DNA from: Bacteroidota bacterium
GTDB taxonomy: Bacteria; Bacteroidota; Bacteroidia; B-17B0; Aurantibacillaceae
Direction of reading: 5' to 3'
Assembly: GCA_013297775.1 (NCBI GenBank)
Contig: JAAFIL010000030.1
Span: 1 to 43,060, forward strand
Length of the DNA stretch: 43,060 bases
Part shown: positions 9,080 to 17,457 of the stretch, piece by piece
How positions within the stretch are numbered: position 1 is the stretch's first letter
How the letters are laid out: each line of letters starts with the position of its first letter
Program-made: the position numbers and the translations under genes
Notes under the pieces: generated by a model
What the model saw: only the letters and a program-made list of their open reading frames with translations
Told to the model about the DNA's origin: nothing
Databases searched by the model: none

Positions 9080-10213
9080 ATGAAAACTTCTTTATTTAAA
9101 ATACCTGTATGGATTGGTTTAACAACTTTGTTTTTTACATCGTGTAAAAAAGACACCACCACTCCTCTACCCGAGCCTAGCCCTGCTCCTTCGCCAAGTT
9201 ATACCATTCCAACAACGTATAACTTTTCAAATGCCGATTACACCGATGCCACCAACCGTTTAGCAATGATGGGCGAGTTAATCACTTACATTCGCACGGC
9301 TCACACCACAACGGCTGCGGTTCAGCCCACTTTATCGGCTCAAAAATTACAAGATATGTTTACCGCCGCAAGCAGTCCGTTTACAAATGCGGTATTAAAT
9401 GGCTCTAGTGTTCAACTTAAAAATCAAACAAGCAATCAGTTTAATTACATCGCCGATTTGGAAGCTAGTTTTATAGAATGTCAGCAAGCGAGTATTACTG
9501 GTGCTGCCACTCCAACTGTTAGTTCGGCTTCCTCTGGTGTTGCCGGAAAACTCGTATCTTCAGCGCGAGCCATTTTAGTAAATGCCAATGGATTCGAATT
9601 TAAAGAAATTGCGGAAAAAGGATTAATGGGTTCTTTTTTATACGCCAAAGCCTTATCGAACTTGAATACCATTTCAACATTTGATAATGCAACACCTGCT
9701 AACGGTTTAACGGCGCAAGAAAAAGCGTGGGACGAAGCCTTTGCGTATTTTGGTGTTCCGATTACTTTTCCTACAACAACCGTAGGGCTTAGGTATTGGG
9801 GCACTTATTGTAACTCGGTAAGTTCGGCCATTAACTCGAATGCCGTTATGATGAATGCGTTTTTGAAAGGGCGCGCAGCGATTAGTAATAAAGATAACGC
9901 TGCCCGCGATGAAGCCAAGAATACTTTAGTTGCTATGTGGGAAAAAGTATCGGCGGCCAAGTGCATTAGTTATTTAAAAAGCGCTAAAGCTAACTTAACC
10001 GACCAAGCCTCATTACACCACAATTTATCAGAAGCACACGGGTTTATTAAAGCCTTTCGTTACAACACTACTAAAACAATAACCGATGCCGATGTGAGTA
10101 TTTTACTTGGTTACTTTGGAACTAATTTACATAACATGACCACTACTCAAATTGATTTAAGCATTGCCAAATTAGAAACTGTTTTTAGTTTGAATGCCGC
10201 TTTAATTCCATAG
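9080..10213 (+). CDS. DUF4856 family lipoprotein
   Basis: From ATG at 9080 the protein has 377 residues. A lipoprotein signal peptide (MKTSLFKIPVWIGLTTLFFTSC) gives an acylated Cys, followed by a Pro/Ser/Thr linker (PLPEPSPAPSPS). The mature part begins TYNFSNADYTDATNRLAMMGEL, the hallmark of DUF4856, and is mainly helical with KNTLVAMWEKVSAAKCISYL and HNLSEAHGFIKAFRY. DUF4856 proteins are Bacteroidota cell-surface or periplasmic lipoproteins often found near iron-uptake genes and related to the imelysin fold; no such partner is present here, so a metal-related role is only a possibility. An upstream in-frame TTG at 9056 lies inside the promoter and is rejected. The gene stands alone between two repeat-rich intergenic regions. 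Confidence 0.85.
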   Translation: MKTSLFKIPVWIGLTTLFFTSCKKDTTTPLPEPSPAPSPSYTIPTTYNFSNADYTDATNRLAMMGELITYIRTAHTTTAAVQPTLSAQKLQDMFTAASSPFTNAVLNGSSVQLKNQTSNQFNYIADLEASFIECQQASITGAATPTVSSASSGVAGKLVSSARAILVNANGFEFKEIAEKGLMGSFLYAKALSNLNTISTFDNATPANGLTAQEKAWDEAFAYFGVPITFPTTTVGLRYWGTYCNSVSSAINSNAVMMNAFLKGRAAISNKDNAARDEAKNTLVAMWEKVSAAKCISYLKSAKANLTDQASLHHNLSEAHGFIKAFRYNTTKTITDADVSILLGYFGTNLHNMTTTQIDLSIAKLETVFSLNAALIP

Positions 10214-10219
10214 TGTAAA

Positions 10220-10250
10220 CCGTAATTTTAAGAAAGAGGGTCTTTAGAAT
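10220..10250 (+). repeat. Dispersed repeat R terminus
   Basis: The motif CGTAATTTTAAGAAAG followed by TTTAGAATA recurs at 12046-12080, at 18661-18692, and (inverted) near 10600-10612. It lies just after the DUF4856 stop and probably marks one end of a dispersed intergenic repeat. Confidence 0.5.
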
Positions 10251-10295
10251 AAAGTTTATAATTCGATTAAATAATAGACTACATTAAAAGTAGCA

Positions 10296-10323
10296 CGCAA
10301 AGACGCAGAGGGCGCAAAGGCGG
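10296..10323 (+). repeat. GCAAAG-type short repeat
   Basis: Three tandem variants of CGCAAAGA / CGCAGAGG / CGCAAAGG. The same motif occurs inverted at 42749-42766. Short tandem heptamers of this kind are scattered between genes in Bacteroidota. Confidence 0.55.
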
Positions 10324-10394
10324 AAATTAAATTTTGAAAAAGGATTTCAGAACAGATCATTGCCTTTATTAAATACTATGATTTAAGTTATATG

Positions 10395-10612
10395 GAATTT
10401 TAAGAGAGAGGTTGTTTAAAGTTGAAATAAATAAATGATTTATAGTGAATTTTTGATTTTTAGGAGGCAAATTTTGCAGAGATAATGGGCTATTTATCTC
10501 GAAAAATTTAACGAAGTAAAAATCAAAAAGGCGCATAAAGGCTTTACTTAGTTCGACTTTAAACAACTTCGGAGAGAAACTTTGAAACAAAACATCTGAT
10601 TTCTTAAAATTA
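10395..10612. repeat. Imperfect inverted repeat, ~220 bp
   Basis: The left arm (GAATTTTAAGAGAGAGG, then TTGTTTAAAGTTGAA, 10395-10426) is the reverse complement of parts of the right arm (TTCGACTTTAAACAACTTC at 10552-10570 and TTCTTAAAATTA at 10601-10612). Both arms contain the TTTTAAGA motif of repeat R. An ORF on the minus strand here is a product of the repeat and is not called. Confidence 0.5.
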
Positions 10613-10632
10613 CGATTTAAAATAAGTCCGCT

Positions 10633-11757
10633 TTACATGGACAACGTATCTTCGATGCTTTTCCAAAGTAAAGCGGCACTTCTATCCCAACTAAAATTTT
10701 GTTTTTGTTGATGTCCATTGGCAATTAGCTGTTGACGAAGTGAGGCATCGGCATCTAGTTGAGCCATTGCTTGCGAAATTTCGGTTTCGCTTGTTGGCGA
10801 TACTAAAATGGCCGCATTGCCCGCCACTTCGGGTAAACTACTTACGTTGCTGCAAATAATAGGAATGCCAACTTGCATGGCCTCAATAAGCGGAATGCCA
10901 AAACCTTCGTAACGTGGCACCATGGTTAAGGCTTTTGCCGATGCCAGCACAGCATTGAGTTCATCGTTACCTAAACGTCCTGTAAAAATAACATCGTTTT
11001 TATAGACCGACTCATTTAAAGCCGCCTCTATTTCTTCCTTGTTCCAAAAAAGTGGTCCTGCCAACACTAATTTTAAAGGAGAACCCTTTTGTTTAAATTG
11101 AGTAAACGCACGAATAAGTGTAACCGTATTTTTTCGAGGATGTAAAGATCCTACATAAACAAAATAATCTTGTCCTTGTGTCCATTTGGCTTTTACCGCT
11201 TGCTGGCCAACTTCATCTAAAGGTTTAAAAAATTCGTTGATGCCATTATACACCACATCTATTTTTGAAAGTGGAATGTTGTAGGCTTTTGAAATATCGT
11301 GTTTGCTATGTTCGGATACGGTGGCAATGCGAGTAGCCGCTTTTGCAAATTTCGGAAAGTAATAATTATAATACTTGGCCGTTAACCATTTTACATCTTG
11401 TGGATAGTGATGAAAATTAATATCGTGTATAACTGGCAATTGTTTGGTGTTAGCACCTAAACTTAAAAATCCATCGGGCGATAAAAACAAATCGGGCTTT
11501 ACGCGATTAATCAATTGCTTAAGCGACCATTGAAACCAGAGGTAATAAAGAAATGGATGCCGCGCTGGCGGAGCTAAAATGATGGGCGTAATATTGGTGG
11601 AAGTAATAAATAACGGATCAAAATCGCGATCGAATACATAAATAAAATGAACCTCGGGGTGTTGTTGGGTAATGCGTTTTAAAGTTTGAAACGTGAACCA
11701 CCCAATACCTTCTAAACGATTGGGAAGCAGAAGCCTTGTATTAACGATAATTTTCAC
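10633..11757 (-). CDS. GT4-family glycosyltransferase
   Basis: The 374-residue protein has the GT-B fold of family GT4. Its N-terminal acceptor domain includes IRVKPDLFLSPDG-like and PVIHDINF segments (residues ~85-115) and SEHSKHDI (~148-155). The C-terminal donor domain has YVGSLHPRKN (201-210), VLAGP and the EGFGIPLIEAM motif (E284 and E292 as the E-x7-E pair). Such retaining enzymes transfer an activated sugar onto a growing lipid-linked or capsular glycan in the cytoplasm. The gene is divergent from the wzx-wzy operon that starts at ~12.3 kb, so it probably belongs to the same polysaccharide pathway. The start is GTG at 11757, only four bases after a -7 box (11762-11769, minus strand), implying a leaderless message. 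The exact sugar specificity cannot be read. Confidence 0.88.
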   Translation of the reverse strand: MKIIVNTRLLLPNRLEGIGWFTFQTLKRITQQHPEVHFIYVFDRDFDPLFITSTNITPIILAPPARHPFLYYLWFQWSLKQLINRVKPDLFLSPDGFLSLGANTKQLPVIHDINFHHYPQDVKWLTAKYYNYYFPKFAKAATRIATVSEHSKHDISKAYNIPLSKIDVVYNGINEFFKPLDEVGQQAVKAKWTQGQDYFVYVGSLHPRKNTVTLIRAFTQFKQKGSPLKLVLAGPLFWNKEEIEAALNESVYKNDVIFTGRLGNDELNAVLASAKALTMVPRYEGFGIPLIEAMQVGIPIICSNVSSLPEVAGNAAILVSPTSETEISQAMAQLDADASLRQQLIANGHQQKQNFSWDRSAALLWKSIEDTLSM

Positions 11758-11761
11758 AATG

Positions 11762-11769
11762 CAAAACTA
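11762..11769 (-). promoter_or_regulatory. -7 box of the glycosyltransferase gene
   Basis: TAGTTTTG on the minus strand matches TAnnTTTG; no TTG is seen at the usual -33 spacing. The GTG start lies four bases downstream. Confidence 0.45.
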
Positions 11770-11932
11770 AAATAATAAATCAAATTGGTGTTACCTCTAA
11801 TTAGATGAAGCGTACAAATTTTATATTTAACAACTCATCAACTTGTGTTCACCCAAGGGTACAAAGGCTATTGAAATAAGTTGTTTTGCAGCTATTTGTT
11901 GCTTAAACCCTTAGTTTGATTAGTAATACCAA

Positions 11933-12017
11933 AAGCAGATATAGTGATGAAGTGGGCGTTACAAACGCCCGTTTAGCACGTCCTCGTTTCCGCTAACGCT
12001 CAAACAAGGACGAGGGG
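11933..12017 (+). repeat. REP right half (h1' + hairpin B)
   Basis: This solitary right half holds h1' GGGCGTTACAAACGCCC (11954-11970) and hairpin B (11979-12012) followed by AGGGG. A short remnant of the left half (GCAGATATAGTGATGA) precedes it, so it probably derives from a full inverted pair by loss of the left side. It lies in the gap between the glycosyltransferase and the wzx operon. Confidence 0.82.
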
Positions 12018-12045
12018 AGTATTATCAAACTAAAAATAATTATCC

Positions 12046-12146
12046 GAGATTTTAAGAAAGAAGTTATTTAGAATAGAATAGCTAACTCTGTAAAACGCTT
12101 AAAATCAACATTAAAAAAATGAGTTAGATGGAATTATGCAATAAGA
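12046..12146 (+). repeat. Dispersed repeat R copy
   Basis: It contains the blocks ATTTTAAGAAAGAAG, TTTAGAATA, CTCTGTAAAACGCTTAAAAT and ATGAGTTAGATGGAAT in the same order as 18661-18750; the right part matches 8840-8870. No coding potential is seen in 11758-12275. Confidence 0.65.
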
Positions 12147-12275
12147 ATCGAACTCAGATTAAAACTAAAATTTTTGAATGAACTTTAGCTTTTTATGAAG
12201 ATTATATCAAATTATAGTTAAACGTTGCATCCATTTTAACAGCGTATAAATCGCCAAAAAAAGGATTCAGTATGC

Positions 12276-12303
12276 TTGTGGCTTGCTAAAAATGTTATCT
12301 TTG
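12276..12303 (+). promoter_or_regulatory. Promoter of the polysaccharide operon
   Basis: TTG (12276-12278), 17-base spacer, TATCTTTG (12296-12303). This overlaps the longest possible ORF for the flippase and therefore argues for a start further downstream (TTG at 12315). Confidence 0.6.
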
Positions 12304-12314
12304 ACCTCCTTAAT

Positions 12315-13763
12315 TTGCAGCAGAAGAAGTTCATATTTAACTTAGGTATTCTTATATTCCTAAATCTTTTAATTAAGCCCTTTTGGATTTTAGGCATTGA
12401 ACCCTCTTTTCAATACACCGTTGGTAACATTTCGTATGGCGAGTACTCAACCCTGTTTAGTTTTTCATTAATGCTAACCATTTTTGCCGACATTGGTTTA
12501 ACCAATTTCAACAATAAAAACATTACCGAAAACACCCATTTGCTATCGAAGCACTTTAGCAGCATGATGAGTTTAAAACTAGCATTAGGTGTATTTTATA
12601 TGTTCATCACTATTGTATTAGGTATGTTTATTTTTGAAGGGGATTGGCGGTATATAAAACTATTAACCATTTTATCGTTAAATAGTTTTTTACTAAGCTT
12701 CATCCTTTATTTGCGCTCTAATTTATTGGCCTTACATTTATTTAAAACGGATAGCATTATTTCGGTATTGGATCGAATTTTAATGATTGGTATTTTTGTG
12801 GTGTTGTATTTTAAGTGGTTGGGCTTTGAAGTTAACGTGATGAACTACGTTTACACCCAAACCGTTGGTTATTTTATTACCACATTAATAGCCTTTGCCG
12901 CAGTTTGGCGCAAAACACACGGGTTTAAGTTTAAATGGAATTGGCGGTTTAATTTATTAATTCTTAAAAAAAGTTTACCTTTTGCGGTGTTAATTTTATT
13001 AATGGCTTGTTATAATCGAATAGACCAAGTTATGCTCGAACGTTTACTCCCTTCGCCCGAGGGTTCTATTCAAACAAGTCTATATAACAAATCGTTTCGG
13101 TTATTAGAAGCCGCTAACATGATTGCTTATTTGTTTTCGGTTCAATTATTACCAATGTTTAGCCGTATGTTAAAACACAAAGAAAACATAGAAAACTTAG
13201 TAAAATTAGCATTTACCTTACTCATTACTCCCGCTTTAATTATTGCTATTTCTTGCATTTTTTACAACGAATATATTTTTAAACTCATTTACCGATCTAC
13301 CGCTCACGAAGGGGTTGAATTGTTTGGGTACTTAATGTCTTGTTTTGTAGCCATTAGCACCACTTATATTTTTGGTACTTTGTTAACCGCTAATGGCAGT
13401 TTAAAACACCTTAATAAAATGGCAGTAGGAGGTATATTGGTTAACTTTAGTTTAAATTTAATTTTAATTCCAATGTTTAAAGCACAAGGCAGTGCCATTG
13501 CCAGCATTATAACCCAGTTTGGAACCGCCTTGGCGCAAGTATTTATTGCCTATCGCCTATTTCAATTCAAAGTAAATAAACGCCTTTTGTTGGCTTTAGC
13601 CATGTTTGTTGTGGGGCTTATAGTGGTTAATTACCTTACTTTACACCTCACAAAAAATTGGATACTTAATTTTGTAATAATGCTTATATTGAGCGGACTT
13701 TTAGCTTTTGTTACCAAGGTTATTAATATTAAATCCGTTTTACGATTTATAAAATATAAATAA
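12315..13763 (+). CDS. Polysaccharide flippase, Wzx/MATE-like (oligosaccharide flippase family)
   Basis: This integral membrane protein of ~482 residues has about twelve to fourteen hydrophobic segments, beginning with FNLGILIFLNLLIKPFWILGI. It shows features of the PST/Wzx flippase family: an N-terminal amphipathic start, FADIGLTNFNNKNI after TM2, and a mid-protein YNRIDQVMLERLLPS segment that is typical of these transporters. It would move undecaprenyl-linked oligosaccharide units across the inner membrane. It is the first gene of a four-gene operon (the next gene starts one base after its stop). The start is uncertain: TTG at 12276 is inside the promoter, so TTG at 12315 is preferred, and the first ATG in frame is far inside a membrane segment. 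The gene is very AT-rich but similar in codon use to the rest of the operon. Confidence 0.85.
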   Translation: MQQKKFIFNLGILIFLNLLIKPFWILGIEPSFQYTVGNISYGEYSTLFSFSLMLTIFADIGLTNFNNKNITENTHLLSKHFSSMMSLKLALGVFYMFITIVLGMFIFEGDWRYIKLLTILSLNSFLLSFILYLRSNLLALHLFKTDSIISVLDRILMIGIFVVLYFKWLGFEVNVMNYVYTQTVGYFITTLIAFAAVWRKTHGFKFKWNWRFNLLILKKSLPFAVLILLMACYNRIDQVMLERLLPSPEGSIQTSLYNKSFRLLEAANMIAYLFSVQLLPMFSRMLKHKENIENLVKLAFTLLITPALIIAISCIFYNEYIFKLIYRSTAHEGVELFGYLMSCFVAISTTYIFGTLLTANGSLKHLNKMAVGGILVNFSLNLILIPMFKAQGSAIASIITQFGTALAQVFIAYRLFQFKVNKRLLLALAMFVVGLIVVNYLTLHLTKNWILNFVIMLILSGLLAFVTKVINIKSVLRFIKYK

Positions 13764-13764
13764 A

Positions 13765-14796
13765 GTGAATTTAGATACGACGAATAGTGCATCGCCCACA
13801 AGTGAAGATTTGCTCCTGCTCCTGTTAAGGCACAGAAAAAAACTGATTATTGTTTTTATGGTTACCGCCATATTAACAGGTGCATTAACCTTTTTATTTG
13901 CGCCACAGTACAAATCAACCACGGTTGTATTTGCCGTGCGTCATTTTTCGGTATCAAAATTATTAATAGAAGCCAATCAAGGCACGCAAGAAGATTACAT
14001 GCAGTTAGGCGATGAAGATGATTTAGAAAAAGTACTTCAGCTTTTAAACTCCGATGATTTAAAATTACTGGTAGCCAACACCAATAACCTTTGGGAACGT
14101 TGGAAAATTGAAAATGATAAGTTTGCATTGCACAACTTGCGCCTAAAGTGGGATGACATGATTCGTTATAAGCGTACCGAGTTTAACTCGCTTAAAATTG
14201 AAAGTTTCGATTACACGGCCAATGGATCTGCCGAAATAGGCAACAGCATTGTGAGTGCTTGCGACTCCCTCAAATTTAGAATGAGCCGTGCTATGGCTAA
14301 ACAGGCACTTGTTATTATAGAGAAAGAATATAACAACACCATTATTCGGATGAACGAATTGGAAGACAGCTTGCAATCGCTGCGCCAACTAGGAATTTTA
14401 GATTATAAAAGTGATGTAGAAGCCTACACAAAAAGTTATGCCAAAGCCATCGAAAAAGGCAACAGTGCTGGGATGAAAGCTCTAGAAAGTAAATTAGATA
14501 ACTTAAAACGATACGGTGGGGCTTATCAACTAATCAGCGAAAACCTCCGCAAATACCGATTCAAATTTCCGGTTATTAAAGCTAAATACGACGAAGCGTT
14601 AGTTAACGTTAGCACCAATATACCCGCCACTTTTGTTGTTGAAAAAGCCAAGCCTAACGAGTATAGAGCCAAACCGCAACGCACGATTATTACCTTAGTA
14701 AGTGCATGCTCTGCCCTTTTGTTGGCTGTTTTATACCTTTTAATTTCTGAACGTTTAACTCAATTAAAAACTAAATTATACCGTGAAAACATTTAA
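13765..14796 (+). CDS. Wzz-like polysaccharide co-polymerase 1
   Basis: The 343-residue protein has the topology of chain-length determinants: a short cytoplasmic N-terminus, TM1 at ~26-47 (LIIVFMVTAILTGALTFLF), a long periplasmic region rich in coiled-coil helix (~180-290), a PxxP-like segment before the membrane (AKPNEYRAKPQRTI) and TM2 at ~310-330. There is no C-terminal tyrosine-kinase domain. It should set chain length together with the polymerase. GTG at 13765 starts one base after the flippase stop, so translation is probably coupled. The next gene overlaps its end by 14 bases. Sequence similarity to the next protein in layout suggests an old duplication, though the two have diverged strongly. 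Confidence 0.75.
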   Translation: MNLDTTNSASPTSEDLLLLLLRHRKKLIIVFMVTAILTGALTFLFAPQYKSTTVVFAVRHFSVSKLLIEANQGTQEDYMQLGDEDDLEKVLQLLNSDDLKLLVANTNNLWERWKIENDKFALHNLRLKWDDMIRYKRTEFNSLKIESFDYTANGSAEIGNSIVSACDSLKFRMSRAMAKQALVIIEKEYNNTIIRMNELEDSLQSLRQLGILDYKSDVEAYTKSYAKAIEKGNSAGMKALESKLDNLKRYGGAYQLISENLRKYRFKFPVIKAKYDEALVNVSTNIPATFVVEKAKPNEYRAKPQRTIITLVSACSALLLAVLYLLISERLTQLKTKLYRENI

Positions 14797-15709
14797 TACT
14801 TTAGACATTGTTAGTGTTTTATTAAAACATAAAAAGTCAATCCTTTTGGCCATTATTATTTCAGGCATTGCAGCTTATGCCGCTTCTTATTTAATTAAAC
14901 CGCTTTATAAATCTATTGCAGTTGTTTATCCAGTTAACTTAACTCCAAACAGCGAAGAGTCTAATACCGAACAATTGATTCAGTATTTTAATTCGGAAGC
15001 TGTAAAATATGGGGTAGCCAGTAAACAAGATTTATACACGCATTACGAATTGAAAAAAAACGATAAATTGGCCAAGTATGATCTGGGTTTATTATATAAA
15101 AATTATGTGTCCATAAGCCCAACTTTATACGAATCGATTAATATTGAAGTATTAGATACTGACCCTATAAAAGCTCAACAAATTGCCTCATGTATCATCG
15201 CTCAAACAGACTCTTTAATTTTAGCACTTAAACATAAAAGTGTAAAAGAGTATATTGATAATTATGAAATGCGATTGTTAGTTTCTGAAAAAGCCATAGA
15301 CTCTTTAAAAAAGAGAGAACAACAATTAAGGCAATTGTATAAACTCATGGATTACCGAGAGCAGACCAAATTAATTGGCAAAGCATTAGTGAAAGGCGAA
15401 AAAAGAATAGCCATTCAAGACACGATTTTGTTTGGAATGCTAACGATGTATCCTGAATTAAATGATGTAAATCGTAGAGTAGGAATTGAAGTAGAAATGC
15501 GCGATTATTTTAGAAGAGAATTAGATAAAAACAAGTTAGATTACAACAGTAAACTAAGTTTTTGTAATGTGGTCTCTTCGCCTAGTTTGCCCGATAAAAA
15601 AGCAAGCCCTTTACGTTTGATGATAGTTTTGGTAAGTATGCTATCGGCATTGGCCTTGGCAAGCGTATTCTTTATTTATATTTCAATCCGTAAGTCGGAT
15701 GTTGAGTAA
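14783..15709 (+). CDS. Wzz-like polysaccharide co-polymerase 2
   Basis: The 308-residue protein has TM1 at ~17-37 (KSILLAIIISGIAAYAASYL), a periplasmic helical region with coiled-coil (SEKAIDSLKKREQQLRQLYK) and TM2 at ~278-300 (LRLMIVLVSMLSALALASVFF). It has the same layout as the preceding protein and also lacks a kinase domain. The start is GTG at 14783 inside the end of the previous gene, and its own end overlaps the next start by 11 bases, so the operon is translationally chained. The SSPSLPDKKASPLR segment before TM2 is the usual Pro-rich motif of this family. Confidence 0.72.
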   Translation: MKTFNTLDIVSVLLKHKKSILLAIIISGIAAYAASYLIKPLYKSIAVVYPVNLTPNSEESNTEQLIQYFNSEAVKYGVASKQDLYTHYELKKNDKLAKYDLGLLYKNYVSISPTLYESINIEVLDTDPIKAQQIASCIIAQTDSLILALKHKSVKEYIDNYEMRLLVSEKAIDSLKKREQQLRQLYKLMDYREQTKLIGKALVKGEKRIAIQDTILFGMLTMYPELNDVNRRVGIEVEMRDYFRRELDKNKLDYNSKLSFCNVVSSPSLPDKKASPLRLMIVLVSMLSALALASVFFIYISIRKSDVE

Positions 15710-17165
15710 ACAACGTTACATATTTTTATTTTACGCACTTTTAGTTATATATCTATTAGCCAACACTTATGTACTGGTTAATAAACGTAACTTCTTTTAT
15801 TTATTTCAATTAATTCCTGTAGGTATTTTAGTAGCCTACACCACCATTTACCATATTGATAAGTTAGTTTATTTTATGGTATTTGCAACGCCTTTGGCCA
15901 TCACACTTAAAAATTTGGGTGTTAGCGACGGTATAGATTTAAGTTTGCCTACCGAGCCATTAATGGCACTTATAATGTTAGTGTATTTATTAAATCAACT
16001 TAAATACAAAGTAACCGATAATCGTATTTTAAAACACCCACTTACGCTTATCATTATTTTACAATTGGTGTGGATGACCCTTACTATGTTAGCCAGTGAG
16101 TCTGTTTTAGTATCGTTTAAGTATTTAGTAGCTAGGCTATGGTTTGTGTTTAGTTGTTTTTTTATGAGTAGTTATCTGTTTAAGGATAAAAAACGCATTC
16201 CTACTTTTATTTTAGTTTATGCAGTAAGTTTGGGTTTGGTTTGTGTTTATACCATTCTTCAACATGCTCAATATAATTTCGACGACAAAACGGCCGATTG
16301 GGTGGTATCGCCCTTTTACAACGACCACACGGCTTACGGTGCTGTGTTAGCTATGTTTATACCGGTTATGTGCGCTATGTTGTTTCAAAAAAATAACTCA
16401 TTCTTTGTAAAAATGCTATGTTCGGGGTTATTGATATTGTTTATTTTGGCCATTATTTTATCGTTTGCGAGGGCTGGTTGGTTAAGTTTAGTAATGGCAT
16501 TAGGCGTGTTAATTACTTTACTGCTCCGAATAAAACTACGAACTATTTTACTGGTTTTAGTAATTGGGGGCGGCTTGTTTTTTAGTTTTCAAGAAGAAAT
16601 TTTAATTGCACTTGGTCGAAACAATACAGATGCCGAAGGTGGATTTTCGAATAACATTGAGTCGGTTACTAATATTTCTACCGATGCTAGTAATTTAGAA
16701 CGTTTAAACCGTTGGAGTTGCGCCATACGAATGTTTTACGATAAACCCTTTTTAGGTTGGGGACCTGGCACTTACCAATTTTACTATGCTCCCTATCAAC
16801 TAAGTAAAGACCGAACCATTATTAGTACCAATTTTGGTACCAATGGGAATGCCCACAGCGAGTATTTGGGGGCATTGTGCGAGCAAGGACTGATAGGAAG
16901 TTTGTTAGTTTTTGCACTATTGTTTGCCACACTTTACTGGGGGTATCGTTTGGTTTACACCGTTACCGATAAAAATATGCGACTACTAACCATTGGTGTG
17001 TTCCTTGGCATATTAACCTATTTTGTACACGGATTTTTAAATAATTTTTTAGATACCGATAAACTATCAGTGCCGTTTTGGGGCTTTTTAGCTATTTTGG
17101 TATGTATAGATGTGTATCATAAAAACGAAACGACAACTCAAGACGTGGAGTTTGCTAAGGAGTAA
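15699..17165 (+). CDS. O-antigen polymerase/ligase family protein (Wzy/WaaL-like)
   Basis: A 488-residue membrane protein with ten or more hydrophobic segments. The large periplasmic loop carries the family motif region (FLGWGPGTYQFYYAPYQ, then NAHSEYLGALCEQGLIG at ~385-400), matching the Wzy_C/O-antigen-ligase signature H-x-E-Y/L near the loop end. These enzymes either polymerise undecaprenyl-linked repeat units or ligate glycans to a lipid or protein acceptor; with a flippase and two co-polymerases in the same operon, polymerisation is the likelier role. ATG at 15699 overlaps the upstream stop. The operon ends here, followed by an inverted REP pair at 17252-17388 that could terminate transcription. 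Confidence 0.85.
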   Translation: MLSKQRYIFLFYALLVIYLLANTYVLVNKRNFFYLFQLIPVGILVAYTTIYHIDKLVYFMVFATPLAITLKNLGVSDGIDLSLPTEPLMALIMLVYLLNQLKYKVTDNRILKHPLTLIIILQLVWMTLTMLASESVLVSFKYLVARLWFVFSCFFMSSYLFKDKKRIPTFILVYAVSLGLVCVYTILQHAQYNFDDKTADWVVSPFYNDHTAYGAVLAMFIPVMCAMLFQKNNSFFVKMLCSGLLILFILAIILSFARAGWLSLVMALGVLITLLLRIKLRTILLVLVIGGGLFFSFQEEILIALGRNNTDAEGGFSNNIESVTNISTDASNLERLNRWSCAIRMFYDKPFLGWGPGTYQFYYAPYQLSKDRTIISTNFGTNGNAHSEYLGALCEQGLIGSLLVFALLFATLYWGYRLVYTVTDKNMRLLTIGVFLGILTYFVHGFLNNFLDTDKLSVPFWGFLAILVCIDVYHKNETTTQDVEFAKE

Positions 17166-17251
17166 ATGTTAGGAATTAAGAATAGACAATTACCCAATTA
17201 GAACAGAAGTACTTTTTTACCTAGCTAACCTGAATTATGGATTACCCCTAT

Positions 17252-17388
17252 CTCGTCCTTGTTTAGCGAAGCGTAACGAGGACGTTTGAGAACTGCGTTT
17301 GTAACGCAGATAAAATGTTGATATGGGCGTTACAAACGCCCGTTTAGTCCGTCCTCGTTTCCGCTAACGCTCCAACAAGGACGAGGGA
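17252..17388 (+). repeat. Inverted REP pair (BIME-like) after the polysaccharide operon
   Basis: Complete element: hairpin A (17254-17284), h1 CTGCGTTTGTAACGCAG (17293-17309), h1' GGGCGTTACAAACGCCC (17325-17341) and hairpin B (17350-17383). Both small stems are perfect although their outer base pairs differ. It lies 87 bases after the wzy-like stop. The rest of 17166-17457 shows only AT-rich sequence and a -7 box. Confidence 0.9.
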
Positions 17389-17430
17389 GGGGCAGCATGA
17401 ATTCAAATAGCATTAATTAACAGATTTTGT

Positions 17431-17438
17431 TATATTTG
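17431..17438 (+). promoter_or_regulatory. -7 box of the FISUMP gene
   Basis: TATATTTG fits TAnnTTTG and lies 19 bases before the ATG at 17458; no TTG at the -33 spacing is seen. Confidence 0.45.
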
Positions 17439-17457
17439 ATTATAAATTTTAACAACT

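Noticed and set aside
8896-9162. 88-codon minus-strand frame
   Set aside because: It overlaps the promoter and signal-peptide region of the DUF4856 gene and has no recognisable features.
10369-10590. 73-codon minus-strand frame
   Set aside because: It is formed by an inverted repeat and dispersed repeat sequence, with no protein-like composition.
12276-12314. Longer N-terminus of the flippase starting at TTG 12276
   Set aside because: The TTG and TATCTTTG here form a promoter, so these codons are probably upstream of the transcript.
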